Shown here: piece by piece, positions 1 through 4,777 of the stretch
How positions within the stretch are numbered: the first letter of the stretch is position 1
Layout: each line of letters opens with the position of its first letter
Assembly: GCA_030670005.1 (NCBI GenBank)
Contig: DAOVCL010000056.1
Coordinates: 1 to 10,203 of the forward strand
Direction of reading: 5' to 3'
DNA: 10,203 nt
Source of the DNA: Candidatus Zixiibacteriota bacterium
GTDB taxonomy: Bacteria > SM23-81 > DAOVCL01
The notes under the pieces: generated by a model
Told to the model about the DNA's origin: nothing
Database searches by the model: none
Seen by the model: the letters and a program-made list of their open reading frames with translations, nothing else
Translations under genes and position numbers: made by a program

Positions 1-413
1 GTATAACACCCCCGCTCTTGACTGGATAACAGAGAGTCAACAGGACTGCATTCCCCCTTCCCTCCGCGGTTCAAAACATGGGTATAGATCATCGTTGTCT
101 TAACGTCCTTGTGCCCGAGAAGTTCCTGAACGGTCCGAATATCATACCCGGCCTCAAGCAGGTAGGTGGCGAAGGAGTGACGGAAAGTGTGACACCCGAC
201 ATGCTTCACAACTCCAGCCTTCCGGGCCGCTTCTTTAACGGCTCGCTGAAGAATGGTTTCATGGACGTGGTGGCGGCCTTCCTCGCCGGTCTTTGTATTC
301 TTCCACCGTTTCTCCTGAGGGAACACCCATTGCCACCGCCAGTCCTTCGGCGCGTTAGGATACTTGCGGTCCAGGGCGTCGGGCAGCCGGGCGCGGCTAT
401 AGACGCGACCGGT
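1..413 (-). pseudogene. Integron-type tyrosine recombinase (IntI), C-terminal fragment
   Basis: Read on the - strand this is the C-terminal half of the catalytic domain of an integron integrase, the site-specific recombinase that inserts and excises gene cassettes at attI and attC. The frame carries LPDALDRKYPNAPKDW followed by WVFP. This matches the extra segment that separates IntI from XerC/XerD. Then come the box II motif HTFRHSFATYLLEAG with its catalytic Arg, LLGHKDV with the His, and MIYTHVLN with the nucleophilic Tyr. The N-terminal DNA-binding domain and the first catalytic Arg are absent. Recognisable similarity begins near position 413-390, and the frame hits a stop at 456-458. No stop is seen before the left edge, so the 3' end is open. 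It cannot be active as it stands. Truncation next to a GTTAGGC core points to a broken integron. The family call is firm; how the junction arose is inference. Confidence 0.85.
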
Positions 414-430
414 TGAACGACTGGTTAGGC
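400..430. other. attC-like half site with GTTAGGC core
   Basis: Positions 424-430 are GTTAGGC, matching the integron recombination core GTTRRRY. The bases just before it (GGTTGAACGACTG) resemble the right-hand arm of many attC sites; read on the - strand they resemble the left-hand arm. No matching second arm is visible within 150 nt on either side, because the integrase fragment begins where it should be. This may be half of an attC, or an integrase/attC junction. The orientation cannot be settled from one arm. Confidence 0.4.
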
Positions 431-519
431 TGCGATTTGCGACCGTTTGAATTGTCTATTCTAGTAACTGGCACACAACTTCCTTGCTTGATTTAAGGTC
501 GCCGGACACCACTGGGCAA

Positions 520-627
520 TTATTTCTTCTTCTTTTCTTTTTTCAATTTTCGTTTTTCCTTTGGAGTAAGCTGGGACTTTTTCTGTTGTTCCCTTTTGCC
601 TTTATCTTTTTTCCCCTTCTCACCCAT
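520..627 (-). CDS. 35-aa lysine-rich small protein
   Basis: A 35-codon ORF on the - strand starts at ATG 627 and ends with TAA at 520. A perfect AGGAG (636-640) stands 8 nt before the start, the best ribosome binding site in the left region. The product is extremely basic: MGEKGKKDKGKREQQ at the N-terminus, then a TPKEKRKLKKEKKKK tail, with about half the residues Lys. There is no signal peptide or membrane segment. Tiny proteins of this composition occur as hypothetical proteins in many bacteria, and I know of no assigned function. Nucleic acid or ribosome binding would be a guess from charge alone. It lies between two GTTAGGC cores and may be cassette cargo. Low-complexity composition could mislead, but the start, the Shine-Dalgarno spacing and the clean stop support a real gene. 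Confidence 0.6.
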   Translation of the reverse strand: MGEKGKKDKGKREQQKKSQLTPKEKRKLKKEKKKK

Positions 628-715
628 ATCTATTTCTCCTTTCGTGAAAATGACTTGCGCCGGACTATGGCGGCGAAAACCCGTCTTCGGTCGTAGAGGT
701 TAGCAGATGAGATCG

Positions 716-733
716 TTTGGCGTCACCGCCAAA
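716..733. repeat. Perfect 7-bp hairpin, 4-nt loop
   Basis: TTTGGCG (716-722) and CGCCAAA (727-733) are perfect inverted repeats around TCAC. No T-run follows on either strand, so it is not a standard terminator. It lies 34 nt beyond the end of the transposase remnant at 767, where a REP-type hairpin used by such transposases would be plausible. I see no other feature between 641 and 766. Confidence 0.5.
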
Positions 734-766
734 GGAAATGGGGGGCGTCCATAAAATTATAAAAAA

Positions 767-1007
767 CTATTTACCCAACAGTTCAAATCCTTTTCCTTTG
801 GCTATTTTCTCCTCCTCTTCACTTCACAGGAATGCTTACCGCAAGCTGGGAAAGCCTCAGCTTCTTAACAAGAGCTGCTACACTCACCCCAAGCTCCCTC
901 ACCGTCCAATAGCAAAATAACCCAGAACCTGCACTATTCGTGAGTGCTTCCCGCGTCAATGCGTGTTTTGCATAGAATGAATTGACAACGGCATTGTCAA
1001 TCAGTAT
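767..1007 (-). pseudogene. REP-associated (Y1) transposase, decayed C-terminal fragment
   Basis: On the - strand the frame from 1007 reads REALTNSAGSGLFCYWTVRE, then LGVSVAALVKKLRLSQLAVS. This fits the C-terminal DnaA-like helix-turn-helix of REP-associated tyrosine transposases (RAYT, IS200/IS605-related), whose usual pattern is YWAVRELG, then a helix-turn-helix, then a conserved RGE. Here the frame stops at TGA (819-821). One base later out of frame, the expected ending continues as GEKIAKGKGFELLGK and stops at 767-769. So the fragment has at least a premature stop and a +1 shift. The HUH and catalytic Tyr domain is missing, and the frame is closed upstream by a stop at 1008-1010. It cannot transpose itself. 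The family call rests on memory of the C-terminal pattern. Confidence 0.6.
981..1001. repeat. Perfect 8-bp inverted repeat, 5-nt loop
   Basis: ATTGACAA (981-988) and TTGTCAAT (994-1001) flank CGGCA. It sits within the open frame upstream of the transposase remnant. It may be part of the element's terminal hairpin, or an operator-like dyad. Only the symmetry is seen. Confidence 0.45.
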
Positions 1008-1009
1008 TT

Positions 1010-1033
1010 AGAGGTCTGACCCCCATTACCTCT
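1010..1033. repeat. 6-bp inverted repeat around GTCTGACCCCC-like motif
   Basis: AGAGGT (1010-1015) and ACCTCT (1028-1033) are perfect inverted repeats with a 12-nt loop. The - strand reading GGGGGTCAGACCTCT resembles sequence I associate with the ends of Y1/REP-type elements in many bacteria. It probably marks the upstream boundary of the transposase remnant. Confidence 0.4.
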
Positions 1034-1051
1034 TTTGTTTTCGCCAGAGCC

Positions 1052-1081
1052 CCTGCGGTCGGCTGCAAACCGTTGTTAGGC
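1052..1081 (-). other. attC-like half site following the protease gene
   Basis: On the - strand, 12 nt after the stop of the protease gene, the sequence reads GCCTAAC (1081-1075) and then AACGGTTTGCAGCCGACCGC. It looks like the left arm (R'' core plus L'') of an integron attC, which normally begins right after a cassette gene. The complementary right arm (GGTCGGCTGCAAACC then a GTTRRRY core) is not found within 150 nt. The transposase-related sequence begins there instead. I infer an attC interrupted or truncated by that element. Confidence 0.45.
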
Positions 1082-1093
1082 AAGATGTTTTGC

Positions 1094-1480
1094 TCATACC
1101 TCCAATATACCCTCACTAAAGTCTATTTTTAATTTAAGCTCAACCAACGATTTTACTCCGAGTAAACCATCCACATAGCTTTTTGGCGGAAGGTCATGGA
1201 CAACAGCCTTAACCCCTTCTATTCTCTTCCCCAAAACAACTATAGACTTCAAGGTGACCAAAGGAGCCTTTTCCACTCCACTGGCAGTAATTATTTCTAT
1301 TCTCTCTTTGGATAGCTCTGGTTCTAACCCTAAAATATCAGCAGTTTTCCACGGAATCATGGTATAGGTTGCCCCTGTATCAAGAGCCATCCTTATCTTT
1401 TGCTTGCAGTTACCTTTACCCTCCAATAGGATAGTTAGCATAATTACTGGCGCTCTGGTGTTAAATCTAAATTTTGACAT
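1094..1480 (-). CDS. Retropepsin-like aspartic protease (clan AA)
   Basis: About 128 residues from ATG 1480; a second ATG at 1495 would add five residues. The catalytic signature is ALDTGATYTMIP, with the DTG Asp at residue 34 from this start, followed by WKTADILG. The second family motif VDGLLGVKSL lies near residues 103-112. This is the single-domain retropepsin-like fold, whose members act as homodimers sharing two DTG loops. No signal peptide or membrane helix is visible, so it is probably cytoplasmic; the substrate is unknown. The gene overlaps the end of the upstream small gene by 14 nt (29 nt with the longer start), implying coupled translation. Neither start has a well-spaced Shine-Dalgarno; AAGG lies 2 nt before 1495. 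An attC-like arm begins 12 nt after its stop, as in a gene cassette. The family call is strong, the biological role open. Confidence 0.85.
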   Translation of the reverse strand: MSKFRFNTRAPVIMLTILLEGKGNCKQKIRMALDTGATYTMIPWKTADILGLEPELSKERIEIITASGVEKAPLVTLKSIVVLGKRIEGVKAVVHDLPPKSYVDGLLGVKSLVELKLKIDFSEGILEV

Positions 1481-1697
1481 AGAATGCAACCGCATATCCT
1501 TCTTTGGGGATCTTTCCTGTATAGAAATGGTAGGAGTATTTACCTTTTACCTTTTTCATTGCGTCATAGGTGTCATCTCTATTTTTGGAATGGGCTATTA
1601 CCTTTAGCTCTGTTGGTTCCCCTGACTCATCCTCTTTCAATACTTCGGCTAACACCCATTCGTCTCTGTATTTTTCTTCTACCTCTTTCAATTTCAT
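1467..1697 (-). CDS. Small acidic protein paired with the retropepsin
   Basis: A 76-residue protein without signal peptide. It has an N-terminal KYRDEWVLAEVLKEDESGEP, a middle KVIAHSKNRDDTYDAMKK, and a C-terminal FYTGKIPKEGYAVAFYVKI. The layout, with a KY..EWV strand, a V.AHSK strand, a charged helix and then a YTG..P segment, loosely recalls the DUF5678-type small domain. I consider that only a resemblance. Its stop lies inside the start of the downstream aspartic protease gene, so the two form an overlapping operon. A GAGG lies about 9 nt before the ATG. A GTTAGGC core stands 26 nt upstream of the start, the spacing expected at the front of a cassette. It may be a partner, inhibitor or substrate of the protease; nothing in the sequence decides which. 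Confidence 0.75.
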   Translation of the reverse strand: MKLKEVEEKYRDEWVLAEVLKEDESGEPTELKVIAHSKNRDDTYDAMKKVKGKYSYHFYTGKIPKEGYAVAFYVKI

Positions 1698-1723
1698 CTC
1701 TACATCCTCATCCTTCTTCGATT

Positions 1724-1730
1724 GCCTAAC
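1724..1730 (-). other. Integron core-like GTTAGGC bounding the protease pair
   Basis: GCCTAAC on the + strand, so GTTAGGC on the strand of the two-gene unit, 26 nt before its first start codon. Together with the core at 1075-1081 it brackets the unit as inverted 7-mers. The sequence on its far side is AT-rich and does not resemble an attC right arm, so the site may be degenerate or chance. Confidence 0.3.
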
Positions 1731-2230
1731 TATTGTTTATATCCCGTATTCCGGAAAATCATTTTTTCGATTCGTAACTCATTGATTTTTAAAGATAAAT
1801 TTCCCGGATTTTTATGGACTACATTTTTATTGGCGATTATTAAAAAACTGTTCAACTGATTGATATTATTGAAGTTTTTCGTATTTGATCTTAAATTTTT
1901 TCCGGAATGTGGGTTATATGGTTTCCAGGTAAGACCGCTTTCTGGTTTTCCTTCCGTATAAGACGCCTCAAGGAAATTCCGCCAAGCTGTTTCCGTTTCA
2001 AAGCCTTGTGACTGCACCGGAGTCGTTTTAGACCTCAGCTTTGAAATAGATGCTGAGGAAGCTTCGCTCTGTGCCTCCCGATTCTCCCCCACCCCACTTC
2101 GCTTTGCAAGAAAGGCAAGGTTTTTTATCATCGAGACTTTTGTCTGAAGATAGTAGCTCAAGCTTGTTCTGTCAAGACTTTTTTCTCTGCAGGCAAGAAT
2201 TGCAGAGGATAGCCCCACTAAATTCCGAAG
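1731..2230. other. No recognisable gene
   Basis: About 500 nt between the cassette-like unit and the palindrome cluster. The left part (1731-1900) is AT-rich with runs of T. The right part is of mixed composition. The longest open frame, on the - strand (1730-2308), has no recognisable domain. Its product is rich in Asn and Ser, and it runs through the perfect palindromes at 2233-2289, so I treat it as non-coding. No RNA gene or clear promoter was seen. Confidence 0.4.
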
Positions 2231-2232
2231 GG

Positions 2233-2261
2233 GAGGTGGCAGAACCCTGTTCTGCCACCTC
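2233..2261. repeat. Perfect 13-bp hairpin, 3-nt loop
   Basis: GAGGTGGCAGAAC (2233-2245) and GTTCTGCCACCTC (2249-2261) flank CCT, with two further G-T wobbles outside. This is the strongest hairpin of the cluster. A short pyrimidine stretch but no T-run follows, so terminator function on the + strand is doubtful. Confidence 0.7.
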
Positions 2262-2263
2262 TT

Positions 2264-2289
2264 GCCGTCAGGTGAGGGCACCTGACGGC
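2264..2289. repeat. Perfect 11-bp hairpin, 4-nt loop
   Basis: GCCGTCAGGTG (2264-2274) and CACCTGACGGC (2279-2289) flank AGGG. It starts 2 nt after the previous hairpin ends, so the two would form tandem stem-loops in RNA or single-stranded DNA. Confidence 0.7.
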
Positions 2290-2332
2290 TCGGCAGGAAA
2301 CAAAGCAACTTCCCATAGGTTCAAAATCTAAA

Positions 2333-2362
2333 GGAGGTTTAGACCTCCCTCCCGCAGGAGGG
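2333..2362. repeat. Two abutting 6-bp hairpins
   Basis: GGAGGT (2333-2338) pairs with ACCTCC (2343-2348) around TTAG. CCCTCC (2347-2352) pairs with GGAGGG (2357-2362) around CGCA. They share two bases, so full formation of both is exclusive. The purine/pyrimidine pattern also allows GGAGG to pair with either CCTCC run. Confidence 0.5.
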
Positions 2363-2393
2363 TAGGCGCAATCTTGCTCTATGTTACGGATTA

Positions 2394-2411
2394 CGCAGAC
2401 TGAAGTCTGCG
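2394..2411. repeat. Palindromic repeat copy 1 (ACTGAAGT core)
   Basis: CGCAGACT and AGTCTGCG are perfect 8-bp inverted repeats around GA, followed by ACTACC. The centre ACTGAAGT recurs in the copy at 2454-2465. Short palindromes of this style (stem, GA, stem, then a CTAC-like foot) are dispersed in several uncultivated bacterial groups, as far as I recall. Confidence 0.55.
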
Positions 2412-2453
2412 ACTACCAGATTGAAAGTAGTTAGAAAAAGGGTGATTTACCCT

Positions 2454-2465
2454 GCACTGAAGTGC
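2454..2465. repeat. Palindromic repeat copy 2 (ACTGAAGT core)
   Basis: GCACT and AGTGC are a perfect 5-bp inverted repeat around GA, followed by GGTAGAGG. It shares the ACTGAAGT centre with the copy 53 nt upstream while the flanks differ, as expected for a dispersed family with compensating stem changes. Confidence 0.45.
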
Positions 2466-2491
2466 GGTAGAGGCCACCATTAAAAAAGCGT

Positions 2492-2520
2492 TTGACTGAA
2501 ACCAAAGAAAAGATTAGATT
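2492..2520 (+). promoter_or_regulatory. Sigma70-like promoter for mtnA and the operon
   Basis: TTGACT (2492-2497) matches the -35 consensus at 5 of 6 positions. After a 17-nt spacer, TAGATT (2515-2520) matches the -10 at 4 of 6, including the key first TA and last T. Predicted start is near 2527, leaving a leader of about 80 nt before mtnA. It lies just after the palindrome cluster. Confidence 0.5.
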
Positions 2521-2608
2521 GGAAGCTGTATTCTTCGCTGTTTGTTAGAACAGAGGGTCGCAGATTTTTAGAAATCATCGCGGGAATTAAGGTCAGAGGA
2601 GATAAAAG

Positions 2609-3649
2609 ATGTTGCCAAAAACCTTGGAATGGAAGGATGATCGGCTGATGATACTGGACCAGACGAAGCTGCCCCATCAGGTGACCTACATTCAATGCAG
2701 TGATCATCGGGATGTAGCCGAAGCAATAAAGAGCATGAGGGTAAGGGGGGCACCAGCCATAGGCGTAGCGGCCGCCTTTGGCCTCTACCTTGGTTCAGTT
2801 GACTCAGAGGCAAAGAGTTACCGCGATTTCTTTAAGGAATTTGCCGAGGCAGAAAAGGAACTTTCTCTGACCCGGCCCACAGCCAGGAATCTCTTCTGGG
2901 CCTTGGAGAGGATGAAAAACCTATTGGAGAAAAATCGGGATGAGCCTCCAGAGAAGTTGAAGATGCTCCTCTTGAGGGAAGCCAAAATGATCTTGAGGGA
3001 AGACCAAGATCTCTGCCGAAAGATCGGTGAGAATGGAGCCGCTCTGATAGAGGACGGGGATAGAATCCTTACCCACTGTAACGCCGGTAGTTTGGCCACG
3101 GCCGGAATCGGGACCGCCTTGGGGATCATCTACACAGCCCTGGACGAGGGTAAAAAAGTAAAAGTTTACGCAGATGAAACCAGGCCTGCCCTGCAGGGAG
3201 CCAGGCTAACGGTATGGGAGCTCATCCAGGCTGGGGTAGATACTACCCTGGTCTGCGATTCAGCAGCAGGCATCTTGATGAGAGGGAAAATGATAGACAT
3301 CGTGTTGGTGGGGGCAGACAGGATTGCAGCCAACGGCGATTTTGCCAATAAGATCGGAACCTACAACTTGGCTATTCTGGCCAAGGAGCACGGAATCCCC
3401 TTTTTTGTAGCGGCCCCATACTCAACGATTGATCCGGCCCTCAACTCAGGAAATGATATTCAGATAGAGGAGAGAGAGGCAAGGGAGGTGACTCACATCT
3501 CTGGCCAGAGAATTGCGCCAGATGGGGTAACGGTCTACAATCCGGTCTTCGATGTGACCCCGCATCAATATGTGGATGGAATAATCACCGACCAGGGTCT
3601 TTTTAAGCCAAACTCAGAGGGGAAGAATTTCCTTGACAGAGAGGTATAA
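2609..3649 (+). CDS. mtnA: S-methyl-5-thioribose-1-phosphate isomerase
   Basis: This cytosolic enzyme converts 5-methylthioribose-1-phosphate to methylthioribulose-1-phosphate in methionine salvage. The 346-residue length fits MtnA. Visible motifs are the phosphate-site RVRGAPAIG (residues 44-52), the catalytic Cys157 in HCNAGSLATAG, YADETRPALQGARL (187-200), the catalytic Asp237 in VLVGADRIAANGD, and NKIGTYNLA (247-255). These, with the GNDI and PVFDVTP segments near the end, separate it from eIF2B subunits and ribose-1,5-bisphosphate isomerase. AGAGGAG ends 7 nt before the ATG, fixing the start. A sigma70-like promoter lies about 90 nt upstream. rplM begins 44 nt after its stop, so mtnA is probably the first gene of the ribosomal transcript, an unusual partner. 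No other salvage gene is in the window. Confidence 0.96.
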   Translation: MLPKTLEWKDDRLMILDQTKLPHQVTYIQCSDHRDVAEAIKSMRVRGAPAIGVAAAFGLYLGSVDSEAKSYRDFFKEFAEAEKELSLTRPTARNLFWALERMKNLLEKNRDEPPEKLKMLLLREAKMILREDQDLCRKIGENGAALIEDGDRILTHCNAGSLATAGIGTALGIIYTALDEGKKVKVYADETRPALQGARLTVWELIQAGVDTTLVCDSAAGILMRGKMIDIVLVGADRIAANGDFANKIGTYNLAILAKEHGIPFFVAAPYSTIDPALNSGNDIQIEEREAREVTHISGQRIAPDGVTVYNPVFDVTPHQYVDGIITDQGLFKPNSEGKNFLDREV

Positions 3650-3693
3650 TGTAATTATTTTAAAGGCCAACAAATTAAAAATTGGATGGAGAA

Positions 3694-4125
3694 ATGAATA
3701 CCTATACGCTGAAAAAAGGAGAAATTCAGAGAAAATGGTATCTGGTAGATGCTAAGGACAAGGTCCTGGGCAGGTTATCATCCCAGATAGCCACTATTCT
3801 GCGAGGGAAGCATAAACCCAATTACTCCCCACACCTTGATATGGGAGATTTCGTAGTGGTGATAAACGCAGAGAAGATTAGGGTAACAGGGAAGAAATAC
3901 TCCCAGAAGGTATACTATCACTACAGTGGCTATCCTGGAGGGTTAAAGGTTATGCCCTATTCAAAGTTGATTAGGAGTAGGCCAGAGAGGGTGATTGAGA
4001 AGGCTGTCCGGGGGATGCTCCCCCACAACAGGTTGGGCAGAAAACTATTCAGACATCTGAATGTCTATCCTGGGGCCCAACACCATCATCAGGCCCAGAA
4101 ACCAGAACCCTTGGAGTTAGACTAA
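3694..4125 (+). CDS. rplM: 50S ribosomal protein L13
   Basis: L13 is an early assembly protein of the large subunit that binds 23S rRNA. The product is 143 residues from ATG 3694, the usual bacterial length. Hallmarks are RKWYLVDAKDKVLGRLSSQI (13-32), LRGKHKPNYSPHLDMGDFVV (36-55), NAEKIRVTGKK (58-68), GGLK, then RGMLPHNRLGRK (106-117) and LNVYPGAQHHH (122-132). A TTG at 3682 would add four residues, but the family's N-terminus (M-x-T-Y) favours ATG 3694. GGAG lies only 2 nt before it, with further purines upstream. It follows mtnA by 44 nt and is paired with rpsI, the standard bacterial L13-S9 arrangement. The tail after residue 132 is slightly basic and normal. Confidence 0.97.
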   Translation: MNTYTLKKGEIQRKWYLVDAKDKVLGRLSSQIATILRGKHKPNYSPHLDMGDFVVVINAEKIRVTGKKYSQKVYYHYSGYPGGLKVMPYSKLIRSRPERVIEKAVRGMLPHNRLGRKLFRHLNVYPGAQHHHQAQKPEPLELD

Positions 4126-4205
4126 GACGAGATCGTTGACGAACTCAGATCTCCACAGATAAATCCTAATGAATAAATGATTTGAGTTTATCACTGGTTA
4201 AAAAT

Positions 4206-4267
4206 GGAGAAGTCTCCTATGCTGTAGAGTTTCACCCTGTAGGAGAAACATTAAACTGAAAAGGAGG
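4206..4267 (+). promoter_or_regulatory. Possible alternative-fold leader of rpsI
   Basis: The 146-nt gap between rplM and rpsI holds a pyrimidine segment TCTCCTA (4213-4219) that can pair with three purine segments: GGAGA just before it (4206-4210), TAGGAGA (4240-4246, perfect 7 bp), or AGGAG of the rpsI ribosome binding site (4262-4266). Such competition could switch the binding site between open and closed. This is inference from pairing alone; no known riboswitch or protein-binding fold is recognised. Confidence 0.3.
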
Positions 4268-4271
4268 GAGA

Positions 4272-4667
4272 TTGGTAGTTAAAGAGAGGACATATGCTAC
4301 GGGAAAGAGAAAGGAGAGCCAGGCCCGGCTCTGGCTGGAACCAGGCAAGGGGAAGATTGAGGTAAATGACAAATCCCCTCTGGAGTACTTTGGTAGAGAT
4401 ACCTTGGTTATGCAAATCCAGCGCCCCTTGGAGGTTACCAACACTCTACGGGCATTCGATTTCCAAGGAAAGGTTAAAGGAGGAGGTATATCTGGTCAGG
4501 CAGGGGCCTTCAGGTTGGCCATCGCCAGGGCTCTGGTCAAGGTGAATGAGGAGTACAGGCACATCTTGCGTCGGGAGGGGCTATTAACCAGAGATCCGAG
4601 GATAAAGGAACGGAAAAAATATGGACTGGCCAAGGCCAGGAAGAGATACCAATTCTCCAAGAGGTAA
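4272..4667 (+). CDS. rpsI: 30S ribosomal protein S9
   Basis: S9 sits in the head of the small subunit, and its C-terminal tail reaches the P-site tRNA. The 131-residue product has the N-terminal TYATGKRKESQARLWLEPGK (7-26), GRDTLVMQIQRPL (41-53), the GGGISGQAGAFRLAIARAL segment (70-88), LLTRDPRIKERKKYGLAKAR (104-123), and the invariant ending FSKR. Translation must start at TTG 4272: an in-frame stop lies at 4257-4259 and no ATG or GTG is placed correctly. AAGGAGG (4261-4267) stands 4 nt before it. The weak TTG with a very strong binding site, plus the foldable leader, suggests translational control. Partner of rplM; rpsB follows after 110 nt. Confidence 0.97.
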   Translation: MVVKERTYATGKRKESQARLWLEPGKGKIEVNDKSPLEYFGRDTLVMQIQRPLEVTNTLRAFDFQGKVKGGGISGQAGAFRLAIARALVKVNEEYRHILRREGLLTRDPRIKERKKYGLAKARKRYQFSKR

Positions 4668-4680
4668 GATCAAATTCACA

Positions 4681-4746
4681 TGCCCTCTGATCCAAACAGG
4701 GGTCTGGAGGATATTCCCCCAGTCTGTTTCGGAGATGATGAGGGCA
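4681..4746 (+). promoter_or_regulatory. Nested hairpin leader upstream of rpsB
   Basis: Three nested stems fold this 66-nt stretch. TGCCCTC (4681-4687) pairs with GAGGGCA (4740-4746). CCAAACAG (4692-4699) pairs with CTGTTT and GG (4724-4732, one bulged C). CTGGAGG (4704-4710) pairs with CCCCAG (4717-4722, one bulged A), leaving a 6-nt loop. CAGAGGG (4745-4751) can replace GAGGGCA by pairing with CCCTCTG (4683-4689), so an alternative exists. It ends 31 nt before the rpsB ATG. S2 is known to control rpsB-tsf through a leader in other bacteria, so an autoregulatory site is plausible. No T-run follows, which argues against a terminator. Confidence 0.5.
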
Positions 4747-4777
4747 GAGGGTAAACCCAAGTAGAATGGAGGAGTAG

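Noticed and set aside
18..40. TTGACT/AGTCAA inverted repeat
   Set aside because: Only 6 bp with an 11-nt loop, inside the open integrase frame; within chance expectation.
78..416. A 112-codon open frame on the + strand
   Set aside because: It is the exact antisense register of the IntI fragment, whose motifs are unmistakable on the other strand.
484..696. A + strand frame encoding a Phe/Leu-rich, membrane-like peptide
   Set aside because: Its hydrophobic runs are the complement of the Lys codons of the 35-aa gene on the - strand, which has the good ribosome binding site.
716..733. Hairpin as a transcription terminator
   Set aside because: No T-run follows on either strand.
1730..2308. A 192-codon open frame on the - strand
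   Set aside because: It runs through two long perfect palindromes, has no recognisable domain, an odd Ser/Asn-rich composition and no convincing ribosome binding site. A conserved protein family match would change this.
4182..4259. A 25-codon TTG-start frame just before rpsI (product containing VKNGEVSYAVEFHPVG)
   Set aside because: The composition looks protein-like and it ends at the rpsI binding site, but there is no Shine-Dalgarno and the frame is too short to support without conservation data.
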